Shown here: positions 47,270 to 55,339 of the stretch, piece after piece
Layout of the letters: the number at the start of each line of letters is the position of its first letter
How positions within the stretch are numbered: position 1 is the stretch's first letter
Source: Halanaerobium hydrogeniformans
GTDB lineage: Bacteria; Bacillota; Halanaerobiia; Halanaerobiales; Halanaerobiaceae
Direction of reading: 5' to 3'
Assembly: GCF_000166415.1 (NCBI RefSeq)
Contig: NC_014654.1
Location: 1,860,001 to 1,924,000, forward strand
Length of the DNA: 64,000 bases
Notes under the pieces: model-generated
Told to the model about the DNA's origin: nothing
The model's input: the letters and a program-made list of their open reading frames with translations, nothing else
Databases searched by the model: none
Made by a program: the position numbers and the translations under genes

Positions 47270-47450
47270 ACTTTCCACCTCTAATTTTATACATCTTTAA
47301 TTATAAATTATTTCCTTTCAGCTTGCAAGCTAAATGGGTCAAACAGTTTAGACTTTTCTTATTATATCAATAATTAATCTTTCTAAAAAGCAGGAATTAA
47401 ATTGTAAAGAGAGAAATTTAATCATAACAGCAATTTAAGGAGGTTTGATA

Positions 47451-47969
47451 ATGTTATACAAATATAAAAACTTTAGGCCAGTTTTAGGAGAAAATTGTCT
47501 TAATACCCCAGGCTGTAGGATCATTGGTCGAGTAGAAATTGGAGACTACTGCAGCATCTGGTATAACACAACTATTCGTGGTGATATCGATGAAATTAAA
47601 ATTGGAGATTATACTAATGTGCAGGAAAATTCTGCCCTCCATGTAGATGAAGATCAGGGTTTATATATCGGCTCTTATGTAACAATAGGTCATAATGCGG
47701 TTGTTCATGCCTGTAATATTGGGGATAACTGTTTAATTGGAATGAATGCAACTATTTTGACCGGTGCAGAAATAGGAGAAAATTCAATTATTGGGGCTGG
47801 TGCTTTAGTTCCTGAAAACAAAAAAATACCTGCAGGAAGTCTTGTGCTTGGTGTGCCGGCCAAGGTTATTAGAGAACTAAGTGAAGAAGAAAAAGAAGGT
47901 ATCCACCAACATGCAGTAAATTATGCGGATTTAATTGATGATCATCAGAATGTGCAGGAACTATATTAA
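47451..47969 (+). CDS. Gamma-class carbonic anhydrase-like hexapeptide protein
   Basis: 172 aa left-handed beta-helix protein. Hexapeptide repeats run from about residue 20 to 150. The family segments SIWYNTTIRGD (with Arg and Asp), NVQENSALHVD (His), and VTIGHNAVVHACNIGDNCLIGM (shortened: GHNAVVHAC) provide the three metal histidines. Many homologues lack measurable carbonic anhydrase activity. The start ATG 47451 follows AGGAGG at 7 bases. It is a single gene ended by a long hairpin. Confidence 0.88.
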   Translation: MLYKYKNFRPVLGENCLNTPGCRIIGRVEIGDYCSIWYNTTIRGDIDEIKIGDYTNVQENSALHVDEDQGLYIGSYVTIGHNAVVHACNIGDNCLIGMNATILTGAEIGENSIIGAGALVPENKKIPAGSLVLGVPAKVIRELSEEEKEGIHQHAVNYADLIDDHQNVQELY

Positions 47970-47977
47970 TAAAATAT

Positions 47978-48025
47978 AAACAGACTATATAAAACAAAAA
48001 ATTTATATAGTCTGTTTTCACTTTT
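47978..48025 (+). terminator. Long hairpin terminator between convergent genes
   Basis: 16-bp perfect stem AAACAGACTATATAAA / TTTATATAGTCTGTTT (47978-47993 and 48002-48017), then CACTTTTTTT on the plus strand. It may also help end metH from the other side. Confidence 0.8.
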
Positions 48026-48034
48026 TTTAATTTA

Positions 48035-50416
48035 TTAGCCAAAAATTTTCTTAGCTATTTCTACAGCATCTTTAGCATCTTTAGCATAGTAATCAGCATT
48101 TATCATTTCAGCATAATCTGGAGTTAAAACTGCTCCTCCAACCATTATCAAACAATCCGGATTTTCTTCTTTTACAATCTGAATAGTTTTTTCCATATTT
48201 TTTACCGTTGTGGTCATAAGAGCACTTAAACCTAATAATTTGATATTATTATCTTTAACTACTTTTTTCACTTCATTCTCTGACACATTACGGCCTAAAT
48301 CAATTATTTTATAACCATAATTTTCTAAAACTGTTTTAACAATATTCTTTCCTATATCATGTACATCACCTTTAACAGTTGCTAAAACAATCTCTCCTCT
48401 CGAAATATCTTCATCACCATTTTTAGCCATTTCTGCTTTTAGAACAGCAAATGCCTCTTTAACTGTTTCAGCTGATTGAACCAGTTGGGGCAAAAATATT
48501 TTTCCTTCCTCATAACGTTCTCCAACAATATCTAGAGCAGGTATTAAGTGATTATTTACAATCTCAAGTGCATCTTTCTCTGCCAAGAGTTTTTTTGTTA
48601 ATTTTGCCGCTTCTTTTTTTATACCTTTGACTATAATTTCTTCTAGTTCCATAGTTTCTATAGCAGAATTTTCTTTTTTAATTTCTTCTTGATCAACATT
48701 TGCCATAAATTCTATATATTCTACTGCCCCTTTATCTAGATTAGCCAGCACTTTAAATGCCTTAATATTGGCCATCATCTCACTATCATTGGGATCAATT
48801 ATAGCTAAGTTTAAACCTTGATAAAGAGCCAGAGTTAAGAAGTTTCTATTCAAAACAGCTCTAGCTGGAAGTCCAAAAGATACATTTGAAACACCTAAAG
48901 TAGTATTTACATTAAGTTTTTCTTTAACCATCTTAAGAGCTTTTAATGTTTCTTTTACACCTTTCTGCTGAGCAGAGGCTGTTAAGGTTAAACAATCAAC
49001 AATTATTTTTTCTCTTTTTATTCCGTATTCTTCCGCTTTATTTACAATCCTTTTAGCAATTTCAAAGCGGCCTTCAGCAGTTTCAGGTATCCCATCTTCA
49101 TCCATAGTTAATGCAATAACCGCTGCACCATATTTTTTGATAAGAGGTAGTGTTTTTTCGAGAACTTCTGTTTCTCCATTAATTGAATTTACAACTGCTG
49201 TACCATTATAATAGCGCAATGCCTTTGCTATTACATTTTCATCGCTGGAGTCGATTTGGAGTGGTATATCAAGAATTGCCTGCAGTTCTTTAATAACTTT
49301 TACCATCATTTCTTCTTCATTAATCTCAGGCAACCCCAGATTAACATCAAGTATATCTGCACCTGCTTCTACCTGCTCAATCGCAACTCTTGTAATATAA
49401 TCTAAATCTTTATTTCTAAGTGCTTTTTTAAATTCATTTTTTCCTGTAGGATTAATTCTTTCACCAACTACATTTATCTTCTTTAAATCTTTCCATTTTG
49501 AAGGTGTACATGCAATAGAAATTTCCTCATTATTTGATTTTTTTACAGCTTTATCTTTTAAAAAATCGGCAATAAGAGCAATAAAATCTTCATTAGTACC
49601 ACAACATCCTCCTACAACTGCCAATCCTTTTTCATAAAGACGGGCAATAGGTTTATAATATTCTTCTGGACTTAATTTAAAAACTGTTTTGCCTTCTTCC
49701 ACTACTGGTAAACCTGCATTTGCCTGAAGTATAACCGGAGTATTAGAATATTTTAGAACTTCTTCTGCTAAAGACTCCAATTTTTCTGGTCCTAAAGAAC
49801 AATTTAAACCGAGAGCATCAACACCCAAACCTTCAAGTACAGAAATTGTTGAATGGATATTCCCTCCAGTAAATGTCCTGCCATCTTCCTCAAAAGTCAA
49901 AGTGCAAAAAACAGGCAAATTACTATTTTCTTTTGCTGCAAGCACAGCTGCTTTTGCTTCACAAAGATCAGCAATTGTTTCTATGTGAATTATATCTACC
50001 CCACTTTTAACTCCCTGTAAAATCTGCTGCTGATAAAGAGAATATGCTTCATCAAAAGTTAAACTACCCATTGGTTCAAGCAATTCACCTAAAGGTCCTA
50101 ATCCAAGTGCAACCAGAGCATCTTTAGAGCTTTCAATAACTGCTCTTTTAGCATTTTCTACTGCTGCAGAAATTATTTCTTCAACTGTATAATCAATTTC
50201 TGACATTTTTAATTTGTTAGCACCAAAAGTATTTGTTGTTATAATTTCAGAGCCTGCCTTAAGATAACTTTTATGTATATCTATTATTACTTCTTTTTTT
50301 CCTATATTTAATATTTCTGGTACTGAGCCAGCTTTTAAACCACGCTGCTGTAAAACAGTTCCCATTGCCCCATCGAAAAGCATAACTTTTTTACCTAATC
50401 TATTTTCGAGCTCCAC
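48035..50416 (-). CDS. metH: Cobalamin-dependent methionine synthase without reactivation domain
   Basis: 793 aa. The homocysteine-binding domain (about 1-290) has zinc ligands in LGLNCSLGP and GGCCGTN. The pterin domain (about 310-560) has VVGERINPTGK. The B12-binding cap (about 585-665) and B12 domain (about 670-793) carry the axial histidine in GDVHDIGKNIV. The C-terminal S-adenosylmethionine reactivation domain is missing, as in other anaerobes, and is encoded by the next gene upstream. The start GTG 50416 (GGGGG upstream) overlaps that gene by 17 bases. It is controlled by the SAM-I riboswitch at 52.2 kb. Confidence 0.95.
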   Translation of the reverse strand: MELENRLGKKVMLFDGAMGTVLQQRGLKAGSVPEILNIGKKEVIIDIHKSYLKAGSEIITTNTFGANKLKMSEIDYTVEEIISAAVENAKRAVIESSKDALVALGLGPLGELLEPMGSLTFDEAYSLYQQQILQGVKSGVDIIHIETIADLCEAKAAVLAAKENSNLPVFCTLTFEEDGRTFTGGNIHSTISVLEGLGVDALGLNCSLGPEKLESLAEEVLKYSNTPVILQANAGLPVVEEGKTVFKLSPEEYYKPIARLYEKGLAVVGGCCGTNEDFIALIADFLKDKAVKKSNNEEISIACTPSKWKDLKKINVVGERINPTGKNEFKKALRNKDLDYITRVAIEQVEAGADILDVNLGLPEINEEEMMVKVIKELQAILDIPLQIDSSDENVIAKALRYYNGTAVVNSINGETEVLEKTLPLIKKYGAAVIALTMDEDGIPETAEGRFEIAKRIVNKAEEYGIKREKIIVDCLTLTASAQQKGVKETLKALKMVKEKLNVNTTLGVSNVSFGLPARAVLNRNFLTLALYQGLNLAIIDPNDSEMMANIKAFKVLANLDKGAVEYIEFMANVDQEEIKKENSAIETMELEEIIVKGIKKEAAKLTKKLLAEKDALEIVNNHLIPALDIVGERYEEGKIFLPQLVQSAETVKEAFAVLKAEMAKNGDEDISRGEIVLATVKGDVHDIGKNIVKTVLENYGYKIIDLGRNVSENEVKKVVKDNNIKLLGLSALMTTTVKNMEKTIQIVKEENPDCLIMVGGAVLTPDYAEMINADYYAKDAKDAVEIAKKIFG

Positions 50417-51128
50417 AATAAACCCCCTTTTTTCTCAGTTTGCATTCTTTGTAAAGCCTACAGAATCTGCAGTTTTTTTCTTCAAAAGAATTGTCATTTT
50501 TATTTTTTTGTTCTTCTTTATTTAAATATCCATTTTTTCCTATTACTCCAATTATAGCTGTAACAGATTTAGCAGGCATCAGTAAATTGTATTTAGAAGC
50601 TGTTAAACCTATTTTTTTGGGAGCATTTAAAACTTTTAAAAATTCTTTTTGAATTTTAATATCAAGATCCCCATAGCCCGGACTATATCTAAAAGTTATA
50701 TTCTTTTTACCAGCGGCAAAAACCTTCTTTTTTATCTCCTCTTCAACATGATCACACGCTTCTTCAATCGCTGTTGTTGCACAAGCATCTAAAATCATCG
50801 ATTTAGTAATAGAAGTCTTTTCATAATAGGATATTCTTTTATCAACCTGATTACCTAAAGTTGCAGCCATCAGAAAGACTTCTGAAGAATTTTTAAGATG
50901 TTTAATGATACTTTTTCCTCGAAGACATAATGTTGTATTTTTTATATCTACACAATTTTTTGTAATTTGTATAGGAAATTTTTTATATATATAACGAAAA
51001 TTTATTATTTCTTTTAGCTCTTCAGTAGCTTCAGCAATTAAAGTATTAATAATTTGGTCATTAAAATCTTCATCAGTATTTAAATATCTTAATACTTCAC
51101 TTTTATCAATTTTAAATTTAAATGACAT
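50400..51128 (-). CDS. Methionine synthase activation-domain protein (stand-alone)
   Basis: 242 aa from ATG 51128. It resembles the vitamin B12-dependent methionine synthase activation domain. The segment ITFRYSPGYGDLDI (about 145-160) contains the RYSPGYGD SAM-binding signature, and KIGLTASKYNLLMPAKSVTAIIG (opening IGLTAS) is typical. The C-terminus has a four-cysteine tail (CRFC...CKLR...YCG) that may hold a metal or iron-sulfur cluster. It is likely the in-trans partner that remethylates cob(II)alamin of MetH. It sits between metF and metH, with overlaps or near overlaps on both sides. Confidence 0.88.
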   Translation of the reverse strand: MSFKFKIDKSEVLRYLNTDEDFNDQIINTLIAEATEELKEIINFRYIYKKFPIQITKNCVDIKNTTLCLRGKSIIKHLKNSSEVFLMAATLGNQVDKRISYYEKTSITKSMILDACATTAIEEACDHVEEEIKKKVFAAGKKNITFRYSPGYGDLDIKIQKEFLKVLNAPKKIGLTASKYNLLMPAKSVTAIIGVIGKNGYLNKEEQKNKNDNSFEEKNCRFCRLYKECKLRKKGVYCGARK

Positions 51129-51129
51129 A

Positions 51130-52017
51130 TTAATCAGCCTTTTCCACATTTATATAATCAATTAAAGAACCCACTGCATCTTTGATTTTTTTGGCTACAT
51201 AAGGGTTATTCATTGTATATAGATGTATGCCATCTACATCACTTGCTATAAGATCTACGATCTGTTCAACTGCATATGCAATCCCTGCATCCCTTAATGC
51301 CTCATCATTATCACCATATTTATCAAGAATCTTGGTGAATTTTTTTGGCAGGTATGCATCAGAAAGTTCTATTATTCGGCTGACCTGTCTTTTATTAATA
51401 ACCGGCATTATTCCGGCTTCAATTGGAACATCAATACCTTTAGCTGCAGCTTTTTCACGAAATTTATAAAATAATTCGTTTTCAAAAAACATCTGGGTAA
51501 TTAAATAATCAACCCCATGATCAACCTTTTGTTTTAAATGAATTATATCCTCTTCCAGACTATCTGACTCAAGATGGCCCTCAGGATAACAGGCAGCTGC
51601 AACACCAAAATCACCTTTTTGCTTGATATGATCTACTAATTGATATGAATAATTATAATCTCCAATTTCTTTGCCATGATCTGGATGATCTCCTCTTAAA
51701 GCCAAAATATTTTCTATGTTTTTAGCCTTCAAATCATCTATAATTTGATTTAATGTTTTTCTGGTAGAATTAATACAGGTTAAATGGGCCAGAGATTCTA
51801 TACCATACTTTTCTTTTAAAAGTGAAGATATTTCAACTGTGCGATTTTTATTTACTCCACCTCCAGCACCATAGGTTACACTAATATAATCTGGATTTAT
51901 TCCCTGCAGTTCATCTAATGTCTGATAAATATCCTCTATTGGCACATCATTACGTGGTGGAAAAACCTCTAAAGAAAAAACAAGCTTTTTTTCTGCAAAT
52001 ATTTTTTTTATTTTCAT
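51130..52017 (-). CDS. metF: Methylenetetrahydrofolate reductase
   Basis: 295 aa, typical of the FAD-containing bacterial MetF. Catalytic Glu in SLEVFPPRND (about 16-25), then YISVTYGAGGG (about 43-53), LALRGDHP (about 108-115) and ITQMFFEN (about 170-177). It supplies methyl-THF to MetH. First gene of the metF-activase-metH operon, directly under the SAM-I riboswitch. ATG 52017 follows GAGGAGG. Confidence 0.95.
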   Translation of the reverse strand: MKIKKIFAEKKLVFSLEVFPPRNDVPIEDIYQTLDELQGINPDYISVTYGAGGGVNKNRTVEISSLLKEKYGIESLAHLTCINSTRKTLNQIIDDLKAKNIENILALRGDHPDHGKEIGDYNYSYQLVDHIKQKGDFGVAAACYPEGHLESDSLEEDIIHLKQKVDHGVDYLITQMFFENELFYKFREKAAAKGIDVPIEAGIMPVINKRQVSRIIELSDAYLPKKFTKILDKYGDNDEALRDAGIAYAVEQIVDLIASDVDGIHLYTMNNPYVAKKIKDAVGSLIDYINVEKAD

Positions 52018-52130
52018 TTTAAATCCTCCTCAATTCTCTACTCCATTTAAAAGATAAATTGACTAAAAAACTATTCTTTTAAATTATCTCTTCTATAACT
52101 ATCATATCATTAAATTTTTCTCTATAAAAG

Positions 52131-52272
52131 AAAAAAACCACTTCTAAGTAGAAGTGGTAACTCACAACTACTTATCTTTCAGGACACACCTGTTGGATTT
52201 AGCACCGGGCAGTATAATCTGCTGGTTGCTGGGTTTCAAAGGGCCAATTCCCTCCACCTCTCTTGATAAGAA
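52131..52272 (-). promoter_or_regulatory. SAM-I (S-box) riboswitch
   Basis: The minus-strand aptamer begins CTTATCAAGAGAGGTGGAGG and continues with the core GGCCC...GAAACCCAGCAAC and the later GGTGCTAAATCC and GATAAG elements. The terminator is CCACTTCTA/TAGAAGTGG plus seven T (52157-52131). SAM binding stabilises termination, so metF-metH expression falls when SAM is abundant. This is a textbook match to the class. Confidence 0.96.
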
Positions 52273-52290
52273 TTTATTCTATTTTTAACT

Positions 52291-52319
52291 ACTTTAACAT
52301 ATTATTTTTTTTCTGTCAA
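52291..52319 (-). promoter_or_regulatory. Promoter of the SAM-I/metF operon
   Basis: Minus strand TTGACA (52319-52314), 17 bases, TAAAGT (52296-52291). The -35 box starts only 7 bases beyond the 3' CCA of the tRNA-Arg gene. Confidence 0.75.
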
Positions 52320-52326
52320 GTATAAA

Positions 52327-52401
52327 TGGTGCCCCCGGTAGGAGTCGAACCTACGCACACGGCTTCGGAGGCCGTTGCTCTATCCACTGAGCTACGGGGG
52401 C
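52327..52401 (-). tRNA. tRNA-Arg(CCG)
   Basis: Complete cloverleaf on the minus strand. The acceptor is GCCCCCG / CGGGGGC, the discriminator is A, and the 3' CCA is encoded. The D-arm is GCTCAGTGGATAGAGC, the anticodon stem is ACGGC/GCCGT with loop CTCCGAA (anticodon CCG at 52368-52366), and the T-loop is GGTTCGACTCC. It reads the rare CGG codon. Confidence 0.97.
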
Positions 52402-52482
52402 ATCACTTAAATTATTCTAACAGAAGAGAATTACTTTGTCAATTTGAGAATTTATTGGATTATTTAGTTCACCGCTTTAAAA

Positions 52483-52692
52483 TTATACAATTTTTATAAA
52501 TTTATAGCCTACCGCTTCTATTGCTGCAGCTAATTTATCTTCTTCAGCAGCTTTATTTAAATCAATTACAGCTTGATCATTATCAGCACTTACTTCTGCA
52601 GATTCTATTTCAGCAAAATCTTCAAGTGCTTTTTTAACTCTTTTTTCACAATGGCCACAACTCATACCCTCAATAATTATTGTTTTTTTCAT
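52483..52692 (-). CDS. copZ: Heavy-metal-associated (CopZ-like) copper chaperone
   Basis: 69 aa single HMA domain with the metal motif GMSCGHCEKRV (residues about 9-19) and the ferredoxin-like fold pattern ending YKFIKIV. It probably carries Cu(I) to CopA, whose gene is 15 kb away. Last gene of the three-gene operon from the CsoR-type promoter at 53.4 kb. ATG 52692 follows GGAGGA. Confidence 0.9.
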   Translation of the reverse strand: MKKTIIIEGMSCGHCEKRVKKALEDFAEIESAEVSADNDQAVIDLNKAAEEDKLAAAIEAVGYKFIKIV

Positions 52693-52722
52693 GATTTAGT
52701 CCTCCAGATTATTAATTTTAAA

Positions 52723-52959
52723 TTATTTTAAATCTTTTTTTCTCTGCAAAAAATCTTCTCTTGATATTTTACCTAAAGCATATTCATGTTGTAATACAGC
52801 AAGCGCTTCTCTACGACCACTGTTATTTTTGGATTTAAATAATAGTACAATTGAAGTTAATATAGTTCCCCAGAATAAAAGCGGCATCAGCCACCAAAAA
52901 CTACCGAGAAAATTTCCACCGATTCCACCATATCCACCTAAAGCTAAACAATATCCCAT
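52723..52959 (-). CDS. Small membrane protein with SHOCT domain
   Basis: 78 aa. A glycine-rich N-terminus and one membrane helix (about 18-43) are followed by a C-terminal SHOCT motif (ALAVLQHEYALGKISREDF, about 53-71). SHOCT domains are short oligomerisation modules of unknown detail. It lies between the first SHOCT gene and copZ, with AGGAGG before ATG 52959. A role in copper handling is inferred from the operon only. Confidence 0.8.
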   Translation of the reverse strand: MGYCLALGGYGGIGGNFLGSFWWLMPLLFWGTILTSIVLLFKSKNNSGRREALAVLQHEYALGKISREDFLQRKKDLK

Positions 52960-52995
52960 CTTTATTTGCCTCCTAATTTATATTTTGATTCATTT

Positions 52996-53256
52996 TTAAT
53001 CTCTTATATCTTTTAAAATCTCATCAAGTTCGGACTTTGTTATTTCTCCTTTAGCATAACGTTCTTTTGCAATTTCTTCTGCACTTTTACTGCTGTTATT
53101 AGAATCTCTATATCTATGGTTCGAAGAATTTCCATCTTTGTTTTTATTTAAATTATAAATGAAGTAAATTACACCCACTATAATTAACAACCAAAATATC
53201 ATAAAAAATCCTCCTCCCATCATTCCTCCCATCATTCTATGAGGAAATCTCATCAT
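52996..53256 (-). CDS. Small Met-rich membrane protein with SHOCT domain
   Basis: 86 aa. The Met/His-rich N-terminus MMRFPHRMMGGMMGG is suited to binding Cu(I). It is followed by one membrane helix (about 17-37), a polar linker and a C-terminal SHOCT motif (EIAKERYAKGEITKSELDEI). Start ATG 53256 lies ten bases after AGGAGG; an in-frame ATG at 53265 is only one base from it. First gene of the operon; a third operator-like repeat lies just upstream. Confidence 0.8.
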   Translation of the reverse strand: MMRFPHRMMGGMMGGGFFMIFWLLIIVGVIYFIYNLNKNKDGNSSNHRYRDSNNSSKSAEEIAKERYAKGEITKSELDEILKDIRD

Positions 53257-53287
53257 AATTAACATACCTCCTTTTAAATTGATTTAT

Positions 53288-53304
53288 ATACCATTACCCG
53301 GTAT
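53288..53304 (-). promoter_or_regulatory. Third CsoR-like inverted repeat, in the operon leader
   Basis: ATACC-ATTACCC-GGTAT, the same ATACC-N7-GGTAT layout as the other two operators. It lies between the main promoter and the first gene, next to a TATAAT (53316-53311) that lacks a good -35. It may be a second repressor site or mark a second start. Confidence 0.5.
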
Positions 53305-53365
53305 ACCTATATTATAATTAGCAATTGTGAAGAAAATATGAATTTATCTAAAAAGTTTCTAAAAT

Positions 53366-53420
53366 ATACCCCTATAAGGTATCTTAAGTATAGTATAACA
53401 CTCAGGATAATTCCTGTCAA
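53366..53420 (-). promoter_or_regulatory. Copper-operon promoter with CsoR-type operator
   Basis: Minus strand TTGACA (53420-53415), 17 bases, TATACT (53397-53392), then ATACC-CCTATAA-GGTAT (53366-53382). It shares TGAGTGTTATACTATA and the ATAGGGGTATAT half-site with the copA promoter at 38.1 kb, so both loci should answer to one regulator. Confidence 0.75.
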
Positions 53421-53462
53421 AAAAAGACTGCTTAGATCATCTCAATGAGATTTTCTAAGCAG
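53421..53462 (-). terminator. Terminator of the upstream lipoprotein gene
   Basis: Stem CTGCTTAGA / TCTAAGCAG (53462-53454 with 53436-53428), followed by TCTTTTTTT on the minus strand. The T-tract runs directly into the -35 box of the copper-operon promoter. Confidence 0.8.
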
Positions 53463-53493
53463 CTTTAAGTAATTTGATTTAAACTAAAATTTA

Positions 53494-54021
53494 TTATTCT
53501 ATGTCACCTGTTATTGTAGAATCTTCATCCATTGAAAAAGTTTCTTCAGCTTCTTCTGTTTCAAAATAGAGATTACCGTCTAGAGTAAAGTCTATTAACT
53601 CAAAGTTTTCAGCTTCTACATATACATCTCCAACAAAGGTTCCACCCTGGAATCTAGTGCTTGGACTCTGTACAGTAATACTAGGTGCTTCAAGAGTATA
53701 TCTGTCAGTTAAATTACGATCATCATCCTGATCATAAAGAGCTATCTTGCGGTCTAACTCATTATTATTTGTAAATTCACCTACTAATATAATATCTTCA
53801 TCAACACTCAGATCCTGCTGAATAATCACAATCCAGGACCCATCTTCAGAAGTTGCATTTAATAAAGATGCTTGATCAATAACTACAGAAGCAGATGCAA
53901 CAACATCTTCATCTGTTTCTACTGCCTCTTCAGCAGGATCATCAGCACCACAGGCTGTTAAAAGTAAACCCACAGCTAAAATCAAAATAATTAACAATGC
54001 TACTTTTTTATTCTTTAAAAT
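53494..54021 (-). CDS. Hypothetical lipoprotein, probable AUU start
   Basis: 175 aa counted from ATT 54021. The signal peptide LKNKKVALLIILILAVGLL ends in the lipobox LTAC, followed by an acidic tail and a beta-rich region (IILVGEFTNNNELDRKIALY, then FVGDVYVEAENFELIDF and DGNLYFET) that may be a small right-handed repeat. Family not recognised. The ribosome binding site AGGAGGTGATC is near perfect and lies 7 bases before ATT. The only standard start in frame, TTG 53997, has no such site and would cut off the positive n-region of the signal peptide. It is monocistronic, ended by a terminator. Confidence 0.7.
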   Translation of the reverse strand: MLKNKKVALLIILILAVGLLLTACGADDPAEEAVETDEDVVASASVVIDQASLLNATSEDGSWIVIIQQDLSVDEDIILVGEFTNNNELDRKIALYDQDDDRNLTDRYTLEAPSITVQSPSTRFQGGTFVGDVYVEAENFELIDFTLDGNLYFETEEAEETFSMDEDSTITGDIE

Positions 54022-54184
54022 AAGATCACCTCCTCTTAATAATAATTAAAGGTAAAATAAAAATAAGATATATCTTTATTTAATCTATAGTATAGTACTT
54101 TGCTTTACTTTTGTCAAAAATTAATTCATAAACTTTATCTATTTGATTATCAATAAATGCAAATTATTCTAAGCTAAATTAAAT

Positions 54185-54213
54185 TTGACAGATTGCTTTT
54201 CGGAAAGTATAAT
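54185..54213 (+). promoter_or_regulatory. Consensus promoter of cysK
   Basis: TTGACA (54185-54190), 17 bases, TATAAT (54208-54213), an exact consensus promoter. It gives a leader of about 145 bases before cysK. Confidence 0.85.
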
Positions 54214-54231
54214 CTAAATTAGTATTAAATA

Positions 54232-54252
54232 CATAATTCCGATAAAGTTATG
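54232..54252 (+). promoter_or_regulatory. Inverted repeat in the cysK leader, candidate operator
   Basis: CATAA (54232-54236), 11 bases, TTATG (54248-54252), about 12-20 bases downstream of the expected transcription start. The Rrf2-type regulator encoded next to cysK is a possible binder. The rest of the leader (54253-54345, including CTGGGATGCTCTCACCTG) has no recognised element. Confidence 0.4.
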
Positions 54253-54366
54253 ATAGATTAAAAATATATTATAAACGTGACTGGGATGCTCTCACCTGTA
54301 AGGGAAAACTAACTGCTTCAATCTTAGTTATAATTAGTAAATTTCTTGCAAATAAGGAGGTTTAAG

Positions 54367-55287
54367 ATGAGAAAAGTTAATAATATTACTCAATTAATAG
54401 GTAGAACTCCAATTGTTAAGTTAAGAAATCTTGTTGAAAAAGACTCAGCAGATGTTTATCTTAAACTAGAATATTTTAATCCAGGAGGTAGTATTAAAGA
54501 CAGACCTGCTTTTAATATGATAAAAACTGCGCAAAAAAATGGCAGATTAAAAAAGGGTGGTACTATTATAGAAGCGACAAGTGGTAATACTGGAATTGGT
54601 TTAGCAATGGTTGCAGCTGCTGAAGGATATAATTGTATAATTATAATGCCTGACAGTGTTTCAGAAGAAAGAATTAAAATCTTAAAAGCATATGGAGCAG
54701 AAGTTATATTAACTCCTGCGGAAAATTTGATGCAGGGAGCCATTGATAAAGCTAAATCTATCAATGAAAATATAAGCAACTCATTTATAATAAATCAATT
54801 TGAAAACCCTGCTAATCCTGATGCTCACCGTCAGAGCACTGCCCTGGAAATACTTGAACAGCTCGATTATCAACTAGATGCTTTTGTTGCTAGTGCAGGT
54901 ACAGGAGGAACGATCACTGGTACTGGGGAAAAGCTTAAAGAGAAAATCAAAAATTTAAAAATATATACAGTTGAATCTAAAAATTCGCCTGTTTTAAGTG
55001 GGGGTAAAGCAGGTAAGCATAAAATACCGGGAACTGGCCCGGGTTTTATCCCAAAAAACTTAAATACCAGTATTTATGATGATATTTTTAAAATATCTGA
55101 TCAAAAAGTAATTGAAATAACGAGATTACTTGCCTCTAAAGAAGGGTTATTATTAGGTCCATCTTCTGGAGCAGCAGCCTGGGCTGCAATTAAAGTTGCA
55201 AAAGAATTAGGTAAAGGAAAAAATGTTTTGGCAATCGCAGCTGATAATGGGGAAAGGTATTTAAGTCAAGATTATTTCTCTAACTAA
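54367..55287 (+). CDS. cysK: Cysteine synthase (O-acetylserine sulfhydrylase)
   Basis: 306 aa from ATG 54367, which has AAGGAGG upstream; an in-frame start at 54346 lies before that site and is rejected. PLP lysine in NPGGSIKDRP (about 37-46), SGNTGIG (about 67-73), GTGGTITGTG (about 176-185) and GPSSGAAAW (about 265-273). It makes cysteine from O-acetylserine and sulfide. It is convergent with an Rrf2 regulator gene; in Bacillus CysK and the Rrf2 protein CymR form a regulatory complex. Confidence 0.94.
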   Translation: MRKVNNITQLIGRTPIVKLRNLVEKDSADVYLKLEYFNPGGSIKDRPAFNMIKTAQKNGRLKKGGTIIEATSGNTGIGLAMVAAAEGYNCIIIMPDSVSEERIKILKAYGAEVILTPAENLMQGAIDKAKSINENISNSFIINQFENPANPDAHRQSTALEILEQLDYQLDAFVASAGTGGTITGTGEKLKEKIKNLKIYTVESKNSPVLSGGKAGKHKIPGTGPGFIPKNLNTSIYDDIFKISDQKVIEITRLLASKEGLLLGPSSGAAAWAAIKVAKELGKGKNVLAIAADNGERYLSQDYFSN

Positions 55288-55298
55288 ATTGTTAAAAA

Positions 55299-55331
55299 AC
55301 ACTTAATCCCCTGGATTAACCAGAGGATATT
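55299..55331 (-). terminator. Hairpin between cysK and the Rrf2 gene
   Basis: Stem of about nine pairs, ATCCTCTGG / CCAGGGGAT with loop TTAAT on the minus strand, followed by TAAGTGTTTTTT. It is likely to end the Rrf2 transcript; the plus-strand side lacks a T-run. Confidence 0.45.
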
Positions 55332-55339
55332 AAATATAG

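Noticed and set aside
47320-47331. Perfect palindrome AGCTTGCAAGCT between nadD and the gamma carbonic-anhydrase-like gene
   Set aside because: Short, not repeated elsewhere that I could see, and not placed over a clear promoter.
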